Positions 24,646 through 33,582 are shown, counted from the first letter of the stretch. The stretch is DNA of 55,280 nucleotides from CBDUBH01 sp965365345 (GCA_965365345.1 CBDUBH010000010.1:1-55280); one strand, 5' to 3'. The notes: generated by a model not told the origin, from the letters alone. A program made the numbers and translations.

Positions 24646-25035
24646 TTAACTTAAAGCTTCAAGTAATTTTTTTTGTCCGTTTTTCTGAAACTCAACCAAA
24701 ATAGTATTTTGACCGTTTGATGTAGTTTCTTTGCCAATCACTTTTCCGTAATCATCCCAATTCTTGTGATAAATTGATTCTCCGACCTCAAAAGTGGATT
24801 TGGGCGAATATTCTTTACTGTCTTCTGTTTTAATGCCGCTTGCCGATTTTTGTGCTTTAATTTCGGCTATTTCATTCAGATCGATAATTATCATCTGTTT
24901 GCATTTTTTACATTTAGCCCATCTCTTATTTTCCGAAAAATCACCTGAACCGGAATTTGCTTCGCCGGCAAGTTCCATTTTTGTTGTTGCTCCGCACACA
25001 TTACAAAACGCTTCAACATTTTTTACTTTTGCCAT
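24646..25035 (-). CDS. Zinc-ribbon protein with C-terminal SH3-like domain
   Basis: 129 residues starting MAKVKNVEAFC. The ATG at 25035 is chosen because AAGGTGG lies eight bases before it; an upstream in-frame ATG at 25095 lacks such a site and adds 20 unlikely residues. Two CxxC pairs (CNVC near 11-14 and CKKC near 44-47) form a probable zinc ribbon. The last 50 residues (VGESIYHKNWDDYGKVIGKE ... ILVEFQKNGQKKLLEAL) resemble the small Tudor/SH3-like domain found in CarD-like proteins and at helicase C-termini. A role in binding RNA polymerase or nucleic acid is possible but unproven. Its spacing to rpsU (79 bases) allows co-transcription. Confidence 0.75.
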   Translation of the reverse strand: MAKVKNVEAFCNVCGATTKMELAGEANSGSGDFSENKRWAKCKKCKQMIIIDLNEIAEIKAQKSASGIKTEDSKEYSPKSTFEVGESIYHKNWDDYGKVIGKETTSNGQNTILVEFQKNGQKKLLEALS

Positions 25036-25153
25036 AAAATTACCCACCTTTAATTTTGCACATACAAAATTACGAAATAAAAGTAAATAATTCAATTAAG
25101 AAAAAAAGACACAAAGTAAATTTATTTTGATATGTTCTTTTGATCCATATCTT

Positions 25154-25612
25154 TTACAGATCGCGTTTTGCCGGAGTTGTAACTAAAACCGGAATTTTAG
25201 AATAACGGATAACTTTTTCGGCAACACTTCCGAGTAAAGTATGTAAAATTCCTGTTCTGCCGTGAGTTGCAATTATTATAAGATCGGCTTTAATTTCTTT
25301 TGAAAAGTGAATTATCTCTTCGTAATCATTTCCTTTTCTTAAAACAGGCAAGATCTTAATTTCGTAAGTCTCTTCTAAACTTTTCACAATTTCATTTAAA
25401 GATTTATGCGCCTGTTCTTCCATGGAGGTCATAACTTTTTCTTCGGAAACATCAAGCGAGCGGTAAGCTAAAAAGGGAGGGGTTTTTTCCAGCACATAAA
25501 TTAAATGAATATCTGCGGAATATTGTTTTGCAATAGAAACCGCATAATCAAATGCCGAAATAGAAACTTTGCTTAAATCCGTTGGAACTACAATATTTTT
25601 TACTTTGAACAT
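25154..25612 (-). CDS. Universal stress protein (UspA family)
   Basis: A 152-residue single-domain Usp. The N-terminus IVVPTDLSKVSISAFDYAV and the ATP-binding motif GRTGILHTLLGSVAEKVIRYSKIPVLV (Gly-x2-Gly-x9-Gly-Ser) are present, so it probably binds ATP. It begins 17 bases after the anti-sigma gene, without a terminator, so it is likely co-expressed with the sigma/anti-sigma pair in a stress response. Confidence 0.93.
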   Translation of the reverse strand: MFKVKNIVVPTDLSKVSISAFDYAVSIAKQYSADIHLIYVLEKTPPFLAYRSLDVSEEKVMTSMEEQAHKSLNEIVKSLEETYEIKILPVLRKGNDYEEIIHFSKEIKADLIIIATHGRTGILHTLLGSVAEKVIRYSKIPVLVTTPAKRDL

Positions 25613-25629
25613 AACGGAATCATAAGATT

Positions 25630-26475
25630 TTATTGAATGATTTTATTTTCTATTGATGCTAAACTTCCATTAGAAACGGCTGTTAAAATTTTGCCGTCAT
25701 ATTTCCACATCAAAATATTTTTTCCGTTTAAATTGTTTTTATACGGTTTTCCTTTTTCAAACATTTTTAAAAGATCTTCAGAAAGATTTAACGTACCGTG
25801 TTTTTCAAAACATCCAATATCTGCCTGATAAAAATACAAAAGTTTTCCTTCAGAATCTTTATAAACATGATGAGCCAGAATTTCTTCTTTATCTTTTGAA
25901 ACAACGCCGCCGATTAAATTCCAGTTATCAAAATTTGGAACGTAAGTATTATATTTAACGCCTTGCTGTTTGAAAAAATTTTGAATTTCTTCAGGATCGT
26001 TTGAAGTTATTTGCGGTTGAATTCTTCCTTCAACAATACTTTGAAAATTACTTAATGCCTGAACGTACATATTATTTGCGCCTTGCTGCTGCGCGGCAAT
26101 TTCCTGAAAATTATCGCCGCCTTTTGAAAGTACATAAACAAGCGCAAACACAAATATTACAGAAGCAAGTGCAAATGCGGGTTTTATAAAATATCCGAAA
26201 ATTTTTGATGATTCTTTTTTTGTTTCAGGCTGCTTTTGCGGAATTTCATTTATGATTTGTTTTAAAACATTTTCTTTAAGATAAGCCGGAGTTTCAGTAA
26301 CTTTTATTTTGGATCTGACGGTGTTTTTTATAATTGATTGAATTTTATATTCAACGTTAAGTTCTTTACTTTCGTTTACGAGCGAATTAATTTTCTCTTT
26401 TTTATCTTTGTCCTTAAGTTCTCCGTCAACCAATGCGGTAATTTGTTCAAGTATATCAAAATTTTCCACTTCCAA
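25630..26475 (-). CDS. Probable membrane anti-sigma factor
   Basis: 281 residues, one membrane helix near 92-112 (FALASVIFVFALVYVLS), a cytoplasmic N-terminal domain beginning ILEQITALVDGELKDKDK as in RsiW/RseA-type anti-sigma factors, and an extracytoplasmic domain of about 165 residues. The canonical zinc motif HxxxCxxC is absent, so it would be a zinc-free anti-sigma domain. The external part (YQADIGCFEKHGTLNLSED) may sense an envelope signal. It lies 112 bases downstream of the ECF sigma gene on the same strand. Confidence 0.8.
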   Translation of the reverse strand: MEVENFDILEQITALVDGELKDKDKKEKINSLVNESKELNVEYKIQSIIKNTVRSKIKVTETPAYLKENVLKQIINEIPQKQPETKKESSKIFGYFIKPAFALASVIFVFALVYVLSKGGDNFQEIAAQQQGANNMYVQALSNFQSIVEGRIQPQITSNDPEEIQNFFKQQGVKYNTYVPNFDNWNLIGGVVSKDKEEILAHHVYKDSEGKLLYFYQADIGCFEKHGTLNLSEDLLKMFEKGKPYKNNLNGKNILMWKYDGKILTAVSNGSLASIENKIIQ

Positions 26476-26587
26476 CTCTCATATCAAATGTTATAGAAAT
26501 ATATTTTAAATTAAACGCTTAATAAACATTTCCCGTAGTTAAGATTTATTAAAAGAAAATTCCTTTTTGAAAATTCATTTAATAAGA

Positions 26588-27178
26588 TCAATCGTTTTTT
26601 ACATAACCTTTTTCTTGAGCATACTTAAGCAATTTTGCGTAAAGCATTTTTCTTGCTCTGTGAAGTCGCGATCTTACCGTGCCAATCGGGCAATCAACAA
26701 AATCAGCAATTTCATCGTAAGTAAATCCTTCAATGTCACTAAGTATTATAACCGTTCTAAAATCTTCCGGCAATGATCCTATTGCCGCTGAAACATCGTC
26801 ATCCAAAAGGTTGTTGAAAACATCTTCTTCGAGATGTGTAGATTTAACTTCAGAGGATTTTATGTTTTCATAAAAATTTTCTATATCGTCGTAATCTACT
26901 TTTCCGGGCGCTTTAGTTTGTTTTCTATAATCGTTGATATAAGAATTTTTTAAAATTCTAAACAGCCAGGCTTTGCAATTAGTTCCTTTCTCAAATTTGT
27001 CAAAAAATCTGAATGCCTTTAAAAATGTTTCTTGAACAAGATCATCGGCTTCATCAGGATTTCCCGTCATTCTTAACGCAAAGTTGAAAAGGGCGTTCAT
27101 ATGCGGCAAGGCTTCTTTTTCGAAGTCCAAATATTTTTGTCTGTCTGCAGCACTGATATTTAAGGGTAATTCTGCCAT
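26588..27178 (-). CDS. ECF (sigma-24 type) RNA polymerase sigma factor
   Basis: A 196-residue sigma factor with region 2 (FNFALRMTGNPDEADDLVQETFLKAFRFFDKFEKGTNCKAWLFRI) and region 4 (LPEDFRTVIILSDIEGFTYDEIADFVDCPIGTVRSRLHRARKML), joined by an acidic linker. This is the RpoE/SigW-like arrangement without regions 1 and 3. It probably directs an envelope or oxidative stress regulon and is held by the membrane anti-sigma factor encoded next. The small-protein cluster at 30.4-33.6 kb is a candidate target, but no promoter match proves it. Confidence 0.94.
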   Translation of the reverse strand: MAELPLNISAADRQKYLDFEKEALPHMNALFNFALRMTGNPDEADDLVQETFLKAFRFFDKFEKGTNCKAWLFRILKNSYINDYRKQTKAPGKVDYDDIENFYENIKSSEVKSTHLEEDVFNNLLDDDVSAAIGSLPEDFRTVIILSDIEGFTYDEIADFVDCPIGTVRSRLHRARKMLYAKLLKYAQEKGYVKND

Positions 27179-27242
27179 TTACCTTTATTGTTTGTTTAAT
27201 TAATATATTAGTAAAATAATAAAGATTAAGCAATCAAATTAT

Positions 27243-28646
27243 TTATTGCAATAGAATTCCGTTTGAAATTCTGTTGGTATCGGTGAGTAAATCATAAACG
27301 AATCCGTTAACAATAACAAATCTTATTTCATTTTTATCTTTGATATAAAAATTCGGTACTTCATCAATTTTTATTTTGTTAATGAAATTTTTGTTGAATG
27401 TTAACGTTGCCGGCATTTCAAAGTAATCCGGAATTTTAATTTCTGATTTTAAAAGAAAAGTGGTGCAGCCGCTTTTTAATTTTTCGATGAAGTTAAATTT
27501 TTGTAATTCATTTTGATCTGAAATTTCTGTTTCGCAAATTTTTCCTTCAATAATTTCCATTCCTTCACAGTTGAATTCTTCATAACCGTGAAATATTGAA
27601 AGATCACCTAGATCATCAATAAAACTTTTATAATAAATTTTGTTTTCTCCGGCAGGGCGTTCATATCGATTTATGCCGATATCAATTTTATAAAATTTAT
27701 TTTGAAGTTTTATATTAACATTCCGAATAATCAAATCAAACATTAATTCTTCGTTGTTCGGAATTGAAAAGTATGAATCAATATTGATTTGGCTATAAGA
27801 TTTTTCTGCTATTGAATAAAGCGCTGAAAGTATTGCAGTAAAATTTAATTGTCTGATAAATTGTTTTTCTAAATCTTCGGGCCAGCAACCTGATTCGATC
27901 AAAATTGTTCCGGTGCCCCATCGTTGAATGTTATCGCCAAAAGCACGCGGTTCAAAATCATCTGAATATTTTGCAATGTGTCCGGGAATGTATTTTGAAA
28001 GAACTTCATTTAAATATGCGATTACCTGCATTGCTTTTTTGCGCGGCTCCGTAATTTCCTTTTCGTAATTTGCCGGCGGTGCCAAAAATGAAATTGCGGC
28101 TGATTTATAATTTATTCCTGCTGAGTAGCGCGGTGATTGATCATGTAAATTAAAACCAAATTCTGCTTTGGTTTTATCACGAATTGTTTTTAAAATTACG
28201 GATTCGGGAGATTCCAATCTTAACGCATCACGATTCAGATCAATGTTTAAGGCATTACGGCGTGTAAATCTTTCGGCGCCATCAGGATTTAACATCGGAA
28301 TAAAATACAATTTCAATTTTGATAAGATCTTCTTTCGTATAAAATCAAATTCATCTTTAGCGGAAAGAAAATTGAAAATATCGAAAAGCGCCATTGTGGC
28401 GGTTGATTCATCGCCGTGCATTTGTGACCAAAGAAGAACGGGAGTTTTTCCCTTTCCGCATGAAACCAGAAAAATTTCCCTGTCTTCAATTGATCTGCCT
28501 ATTTCATCAACGGAAAAATTATTTTGTTTTAAGTCTTTTATTAAAGGCAAAATATCAGAGTGGGCAAATCTTTTTGTCTGCAAAGATTTGTTTTTATAAC
28601 GGGCAAAATTGAAAAACAGATTATCCGGAGAAAATACTTTTTTCAT
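27243..28646 (-). CDS. M14-family zinc carboxypeptidase
   Basis: 467 residues with no clear signal peptide. Zinc ligands are His77 and Glu80 in SQMHGDEST and His168 in FNLHDQSPRYS. MLNPDGAERFTRRNALNIDLNRD is the substrate-binding core, and ILIESGCWPED carries the probable catalytic Glu. The C-terminal 180 residues form an unassigned domain. Members remove C-terminal residues from peptides or act on cell-wall peptides or tubulin-like tails. The substrate is unknown. It is encoded between a histidine kinase and the ECF sigma gene, all on the minus strand. Confidence 0.88.
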   Translation of the reverse strand: MKKVFSPDNLFFNFARYKNKSLQTKRFAHSDILPLIKDLKQNNFSVDEIGRSIEDREIFLVSCGKGKTPVLLWSQMHGDESTATMALFDIFNFLSAKDEFDFIRKKILSKLKLYFIPMLNPDGAERFTRRNALNIDLNRDALRLESPESVILKTIRDKTKAEFGFNLHDQSPRYSAGINYKSAAISFLAPPANYEKEITEPRKKAMQVIAYLNEVLSKYIPGHIAKYSDDFEPRAFGDNIQRWGTGTILIESGCWPEDLEKQFIRQLNFTAILSALYSIAEKSYSQINIDSYFSIPNNEELMFDLIIRNVNIKLQNKFYKIDIGINRYERPAGENKIYYKSFIDDLGDLSIFHGYEEFNCEGMEIIEGKICETEISDQNELQKFNFIEKLKSGCTTFLLKSEIKIPDYFEMPATLTFNKNFINKIKIDEVPNFYIKDKNEIRFVIVNGFVYDLLTDTNRISNGILLQ

Positions 28647-28711
28647 AAAATAAATTTTTCAAAAATAATTATTGAATGTTACTTTATTAAATTTTTACAA
28701 TCAATAAAAGT

Positions 28712-30238
28712 TCACAAATATTTTGAAATTGTAAAGATGAAAGTTGTTCCTTTTCCCGGAGTTGATTCAAAATAAATTTTTCCGTTATGTCTTTCAACAA
28801 TTTTTTTTGCAATGGCAAGTCCTATTCCGGTTCCTTTATATCTTGCATCGCGGTTAAGCCGGTTAAATATTATAAAAACTTTTTCCTGATACTGTTCATC
28901 AATGCCAATTCCGTTATCTTTTACTTTAAGCACAAATTCATTTTCTTTTTCTTCGGCGGAAATTTCTATGACCGGCGGAGTTTCACTTTTGAACTTAATT
29001 GCGTTGGAAATAAGATTTTGAAGCACTTGGTAAATTTGTGTTGAATCGCATTTAATTTTCGGAAGTTTCGCGAAAATAATTCTCGCATTATTTTCTTCTA
29101 TCGCAACGGAAAGATTTCTTACGGCATTATCCAAAAGTAAATTCAGATCAGTTTCGGAAAAATTTTCCGCACCTGTGTTTAAGCGTGAATATTGAAGAAG
29201 ATCGGCAATCAATTTTTGCATTCTTACAGCAGCATCAACCGTATAATTTATAAAATCATCAGCATCGCTATCAAGTTTTCCTTTATATCTGCGTGCGATC
29301 AGTTGAGTGTAACTTGTTACCATTCGCAGCGGTTCCTGCAGATCATGTGAGGCAACATAAGCAAATTGTTCGAGATCTTTATTTGAACGATCCAATTCTT
29401 TTATTAATTGGAGGTGTTTTTTTTCAATTGCTTCACGTTCGCTGAGTTCATTTTTCAAACTTTGATTTATGAAAGAAATTTCTTTGAACAAAGTTTCGAA
29501 CGGTTCATTTAAAGTTGTTTCAATTATTGCTTTATAGATCAAATAAAAAGCTGAAAATTTAAGTAAATGACCAACCACGTTTGATATATCGTAAACGCCG
29601 ATGTAAAAAGTAAAAAGTAATTCCGAGATAATTGTAAAAATATAAGAAGCAGTTAGCAGGGCAATTACTTTTTTGTTGAATTTATTTTTATTCAAGTAAA
29701 GCGAAAAAACTGCCCCGAACAAAATAAAAGAAATTATATATTCGCTGAAAATTTTAAATTGAGTAAGTCCTGCTCCTTCTATGTAACAATCAGGAAAATA
29801 GCCCGCAAAAATACTTGCTGAAATTATAATAAATATTAAACCATTAGCTCCAAAAAATGATTTATGATTAAACTTTTCAGCACTGATAAAAGGAAGTACT
29901 GCAAAAGAAATACTTTGAAAATATCTTGCGGCAATCCAGAATTGTGTAGGTAGATTTGCGTCATTTTCCGTGAAAATATTCATCCCCTTATAAGCCAAAG
30001 TATGGAGAAGATCGAAAAATCCTACAAAGGCAAGTGATATCCCGAAATATATTAAAGGATTTTTCGGATTGAATATTCTGGAGTTCCAAACTAAAAGAAA
30101 AACGCCCCAAGCAATTGCAATTGCAGCTAATTCCGCAATTCCATGAAAAAGCAGAAAATTATAGGAATTCAGCAAAGCCAAGATTGCCAAGACAATTATT
30201 AAAATAAGAGCGGATCTATATTTTTGTATTAAATTCAT
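28712..30238 (-). CDS. MASE3-type membrane sensor histidine kinase
   Basis: 508 residues. The first 240 form a MASE3-like integral-membrane sensor with seven or eight helices (AWGVFLLVW, IYFGISLAFVGFFDLLHTLAYKGMN). A short coiled linker precedes the HisKA box ASHDLQEPLRMVTSYTQLIARRYKGKL, with the phosphorylated His in SHDLQEP. An HATPase domain follows with NLISNAIKFKS, DNGIGI and KGTGIGLAIAKK. This is the phytochrome-like DLQEPL subclass. No response regulator is adjacent. The signal is unknown. Confidence 0.92.
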   Translation of the reverse strand: MNLIQKYRSALILIIVLAILALLNSYNFLLFHGIAELAAIAIAWGVFLLVWNSRIFNPKNPLIYFGISLAFVGFFDLLHTLAYKGMNIFTENDANLPTQFWIAARYFQSISFAVLPFISAEKFNHKSFFGANGLIFIIISASIFAGYFPDCYIEGAGLTQFKIFSEYIISFILFGAVFSLYLNKNKFNKKVIALLTASYIFTIISELLFTFYIGVYDISNVVGHLLKFSAFYLIYKAIIETTLNEPFETLFKEISFINQSLKNELSEREAIEKKHLQLIKELDRSNKDLEQFAYVASHDLQEPLRMVTSYTQLIARRYKGKLDSDADDFINYTVDAAVRMQKLIADLLQYSRLNTGAENFSETDLNLLLDNAVRNLSVAIEENNARIIFAKLPKIKCDSTQIYQVLQNLISNAIKFKSETPPVIEISAEEKENEFVLKVKDNGIGIDEQYQEKVFIIFNRLNRDARYKGTGIGLAIAKKIVERHNGKIYFESTPGKGTTFIFTISKYL

Positions 30239-30354
30239 TTAGTGAAATATTAAAATGAAGTTTTTTAATTTACCTAAAAATTTTAATCTGTAAAATAACT
30301 TAAAAAATAAATAAGTTCACATAAAAATTTGATTTAACCGGTGAAATTTTGACC

Positions 30355-30373
30355 TGTAAGAATTTTTCTTACA
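30355..30373. promoter_or_regulatory. Perfect hairpin/operator-like palindrome
   Basis: TGTAAGAA-TTT-TTCTTACA, an 8-bp perfect inverted repeat in the gap between the divergent kinase gene and the first lmo0937-like gene. It could be an operator. It is too far from either stop codon to be an obvious terminator. Confidence 0.4.
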
Positions 30374-30449
30374 ATTAATTGAGGGAAATTCCGATATAAA
30401 TATTAGAATAGATTCACTATAATTACTAAGAATATTCTACAGGGACGCT

Positions 30450-30611
30450 ATGATTTGGAATTTATTTATACTATTTACGATTATTGTTATAGAATTTAGC
30501 CTGCCTAATTCTTTAGGTATTTTTACGCACGTATTATTGGTGATTGCCGTTATTTGGTTATTAAAAGATATTATAAAAAATAAAGCATCCTTTAAAAAAA
30601 GAATTACTTAA
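30450..30611 (+). CDS. lmo0937-family small membrane peptide (53 aa)
   Basis: MIWNLFILFTIIVIEFSLPN, then GIFTHVLLVIAVIWLLKDII and a basic tail. Two short helices and the F-T/I-H-x-LLVIAVI motif match the lmo0937 family of tiny stress-associated membrane proteins, and it is similar to the next gene at 30964. The start is ATG 30450, preceded by agggacgct. Its role is unknown; relatives are often induced by envelope or osmotic stress. It was missed by length-limited ORF calling. Confidence 0.75.
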   Translation: MIWNLFILFTIIVIEFSLPNSLGIFTHVLLVIAVIWLLKDIIKNKASFKKRIT

Positions 30612-30963
30612 ATTTTTGGTGAGAACTATGTAAACCGGTAACGAAATTTCACAGGGCAATAAACTTCTTAAATCAAATAATTATTTTTAAAAGAGATGTT
30701 TATTTGAAATTTCTTTTCCGGTTTAATATTATCTTACTTCAGCTGAAAAACATAACTTAAGTTAAATCATTTATTATTAAATTTTTTTGATTTGTTCACT
30801 TCTAAATAAGCTTTTCTTCTCAAATAAACTTTTCCGTTTTTTCTTACATAGTGTAGAAAAAAATCCTACAGTAAATTCAGAGATTTGCCGATACCCTACT
30901 TAAAAACTTAGGTTTATCTTGTATTTGTAACTTAAATTAAATACAAGAACGGAGGATAAGAAT
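30612..30963. other. Intergenic region between the two lmo0937-like genes
   Basis: About 350 bases without an ORF. TAAACCGG at 30631-30638 pairs with CCGGTTTA at 30718-30725 around a loop that itself contains GAAATTTC twice, so a long hairpin is possible. A short stem TGTAG / CTACA lies near 30852-30870. The region ends in the strong SD ggagg (30951-30955) of the next gene. No certain promoter is visible. Confidence 0.35.
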
Positions 30964-31113
30964 ATGTTGTGGACAATATTTGCAATACTATTGGTATTAT
31001 GGTTTTTAGGATTGGTTACTTCTTACACACTAGGCGGATTTATTCATGTGCTTTTAGTAATAGCAATTGTTTTAGCATTGATCAGCTTATTTAGAGGTCG
31101 CTCTGTAGTTTAA
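30964..31113 (+). CDS. lmo0937-family small membrane peptide (49 aa)
   Basis: MLWTIFAILLVLWFLGLVTS, YTLGGFIHVLLVIAIVLALI and RGRSVV: a near-textbook lmo0937 family peptide with two helices separated by YTLGGFIH. A strong SD (ggagg, eight bases before the ATG) predicts high translation. It is followed after 38 bases by the acidic exported protein and probably shares its transcript. Confidence 0.88.
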   Translation: MLWTIFAILLVLWFLGLVTSYTLGGFIHVLLVIAIVLALISLFRGRSVV

Positions 31114-31151
31114 CATTAAGATTCTATGTTCAATTAAATCAAAGGAGAAAA

Positions 31152-32300
31152 ATGAAAAAGTTAGCAATGTTTGCTTGTGCAGTTTTAATATCAGGTGCGG
31201 TGGTTGCACAAACAGATACTTTACAAACGGAAACCGGTACGTACGATTCACAGATAAATACAGATAACTCAACATTTCAATCAGGAAGTACGGCTTCTGA
31301 TTCAATTAGAGGATATGTAGAAAACGATACTCAATATTCTAATGTTGATAATTTAGTTTACGATCTGAAATCACAATTGAGTCTTGAAGAAGATCAAGTT
31401 GCTGAAGTAAGAGAAATTTTGACAAATCTGCAATACAGCGCAACTACCGAAAATACCGTTTATGGAAATACTGATGATCAGACCGAACAAATTGGAACGG
31501 TTGCCGGCGGTGATAATTATGAAAGAGCTGTTGATGATATCAATGAAGTACTAAATGAAGATCAAAAAACACGTTTCGAAAATTCAAGAGATACCTGGAT
31601 TCAAACTTTCAAATCATCTTTTGAAAAATCTGAAACAAGTGACCAAATTCAGGAAAGTGAAACAGATACTGAAATTAACACTAATACTGAAACTGACACT
31701 TATATGAATGAAGATACTCAAAATCAGGAGACCGAAACTCAAGATCAAGGTACTTTCCAAAATCAGGATACCGAAACTGATATGAATCAGGATACTGAAA
31801 CTGAAAATTCCGATATGCATAATTATGATCAGAATTCAGGTGTTATGAATCAAGATACGTTAAATCAATCTACTGAATATGAAAATAACTCAGATGTAAT
31901 TGGTTCACCTGATACACGTACTTATGATACAGAAACTGAAGATACAGAAACTAATGATCAGGATATTCAAACTGAAACTGAATCAAATACTGATACTTAT
32001 CATAATAATTCAGAATACAACAATGAAACAAGTTCAGATACTACCACTTACAAAACTGAAGAAAATAATTCTGATGTGATCGGTTCACCAGATACTGAAA
32101 CAGAAACAGATACTGAAGGTCAAACAGAAGATGTTACTACCGAAGAATCTGAAACTTCTGAAGGAAATGTAGATTCAAGATTTGATGAAACAGCTCCACC
32201 GGATAATATTGAAACTGAAGATAATACCGATTCCGAATACAACACTGATTATGAAAATACTGAAAGTGATACAACCGGAACAACCACAGATTCATATTAA
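31152..32300 (+). CDS. Exported acidic Thr/Glu-rich protein with Spy-like N-terminal region
   Basis: 382 residues; a signal peptide (MKKLAMFACAVLISGAVVA) is cleaved before Gln20. Residues about 58-155 resemble the helical LTxxQ/Spy-type stress chaperones (QLSLEEDQVAEVREIL ... LNEDQKTRFENSRDTW). The remaining 225 residues are low-complexity and strongly acidic, built from units such as TETD, QDTET and the phrase NNSDVIGSPDT occurring twice. They are probably an extended, anionic tail in the periplasm. Spy-like proteins bind unfolded proteins and are stress-induced. The upstream SD is aaaggag. Exact function is not known. Confidence 0.75.
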   Translation: MKKLAMFACAVLISGAVVAQTDTLQTETGTYDSQINTDNSTFQSGSTASDSIRGYVENDTQYSNVDNLVYDLKSQLSLEEDQVAEVREILTNLQYSATTENTVYGNTDDQTEQIGTVAGGDNYERAVDDINEVLNEDQKTRFENSRDTWIQTFKSSFEKSETSDQIQESETDTEINTNTETDTYMNEDTQNQETETQDQGTFQNQDTETDMNQDTETENSDMHNYDQNSGVMNQDTLNQSTEYENNSDVIGSPDTRTYDTETEDTETNDQDIQTETESNTDTYHNNSEYNNETSSDTTTYKTEENNSDVIGSPDTETETDTEGQTEDVTTEESETSEGNVDSRFDETAPPDNIETEDNTDSEYNTDYENTESDTTGTTTDSY

Positions 32301-32308
32301 ATTCAAAA

Positions 32309-32345
32309 AGGCATGTGAAACAAAATTCACATGCCTGATTCTTAA
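32309..32345 (+). terminator. Terminator-like hairpin after the acidic exported protein
   Basis: An 11-bp stem AGGCATGTGAA / TTCACATGCCT (32309-32336), nine bases after the stop. The T tail (gattctta) is weak, so read-through into the next gene is possible. Confidence 0.7.
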
Positions 32346-32388
32346 CCATGAAAAAAATGAAAAATAATATAAACTAAGGAGGGGTTCT

Positions 32389-33075
32389 ATGAACGATTTT
32401 CAACAACGCCAATTATTAATGTACGATGCGGTTATAAGTTATCTTCAGGATAATAGAGATGTTTTTTCCGGCGTACGTGCTTTTTCTTATACAATAAATA
32501 AATTAAGAAGAACCATGGATGAAATCAGAAGAAAAGAAAAAGAACTTTCCTCTGATATTCTGGAAAAAACAATTATAAACGCAAAAGTTAAAGATGATCT
32601 TATATTCAGCGTAAATCCAATAGCTTCTGCTCTTTTTAATTATGCAAGAGAAACAGGTGATTTCCAACTTAAATCAAAAATAAAAGTCGGACAAAGCTAT
32701 TACGTTAGATTAAGAGATTCCGAACTTATGGATAAAGCAGAATTAGTAAGATTGCTGGCAACAAATGTTTTGCCACGCTTGAAACCATTCGGAGTTTCAA
32801 TGCATACAATTCACGATTTAAGATTGAAAATTGAAGATTTCAGGATCTCACTTACAAATAAAGTAAGCAGCTTAATGTCAAGCTCAAAAGTTATGGAAAT
32901 GGAAAGTATGTTTGATGAATGCAACAAATATATTAAACAGCTTGATAGCTACGTAGAAGTTTTAGGTGATGACTATCCTGAATTTTACGATGAATATCTT
33001 GAATCTCGCGATATTGATGCTCACGATGCAAAAAAAGAAATTATGGATGATGAAGAAGCCGATTACGAAGTTTAA
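32389..33075 (+). CDS. Conserved-looking cytoplasmic helical protein of unknown function
   Basis: A 228-residue soluble, mostly helical protein with no signal or membrane segment and an acidic C-terminal tail (DDEEADYEV). A strong SD (aaggagg) precedes the ATG. It falls between the exported stress protein and a YtxH-like protein, each with its own terminator. The segment INKLRRTMDEIRRKEKELSS suggests a coiled coil. I do not recognise the family. Confidence 0.75.
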   Translation: MNDFQQRQLLMYDAVISYLQDNRDVFSGVRAFSYTINKLRRTMDEIRRKEKELSSDILEKTIINAKVKDDLIFSVNPIASALFNYARETGDFQLKSKIKVGQSYYVRLRDSELMDKAELVRLLATNVLPRLKPFGVSMHTIHDLRLKIEDFRISLTNKVSSLMSSSKVMEMESMFDECNKYIKQLDSYVEVLGDDYPEFYDEYLESRDIDAHDAKKEIMDDEEADYEV

Positions 33076-33097
33076 AGATCAGATTTGATGTGTTATA

Positions 33098-33126
33098 AAT
33101 AAGGGCATAACTGCCCTTATTTTTAT
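33098..33126 (+). terminator. Terminator
   Basis: AATAAGGGCA (33098-33107) pairs with TGCCCTTATT (33112-33121) around a 4-base loop, then TTTATT. It starts 22 bases after the stop. Confidence 0.88.
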
Positions 33127-33225
33127 TAATAAATTTCTTTGAGGTTAAAGTTTATCCTTGATTATAAAAATTATAATTCAAATATTATTTATAATAAGTT
33201 TGTCATAAAATAAGGACAGGAAATT

Positions 33226-33582
33226 ATGTTTTACAGAAAGAGAAATACCACCAAACAGATTATTACAGGGGCATTAATTGGAAGTGCCGTAGGTAGTGTT
33301 TTAACATTCCTCTTTACTCCGAAAAACGGAAGAGAATTGAGAACAAATATAAAAGAAGGTGTTGATAAATCCGTTGGAACGGTTAAAGATTCAAGCAACA
33401 AATTTATTTCAAATGCACAAATAATGGCAAATGATTTTATGGGTAAATGGAAATCAGCTCTTAATGCAGGCTTAGATATTTACAAACGCGAAGCAGACAG
33501 AGTAAAAACAAGTAAAGAAATTATTGAAGAAACTCTTGTTGAAGAAACTCAGGCTGCAAATACTACAGAACCTAAAGAATAA
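33226..33582 (+). CDS. YtxH-domain small membrane-associated protein
   Basis: 118 residues. The N-terminal glycine-rich hydrophobic segment (IITGALIGSAVGSVLTFLF) followed by TPKNGRELR is diagnostic of the YtxH/GvpP-like family. The rest is an amphipathic helix ending in an acidic tail. Relatives are general-stress proteins of unknown mechanism, which supports reading this neighbourhood as a stress cluster. The SD aggacagg precedes the start. Confidence 0.88.
   Translation: MFYRKRNTTKQIITGALIGSAVGSVLTFLFTPKNGRELRTNIKEGVDKSVGTVKDSSNKFISNAQIMANDFMGKWKSALNAGLDIYKREADRVKTSKEIIEETLVEETQAANTTEPKE

Noticed and set aside
30872..30894. A second GCCGATA box with TAAA upstream, resembling a sigma-28 promoter before the lmo0937-like gene
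   Set aside because: The spacing is only 11 bases instead of 15, and the genes are not flagellar.
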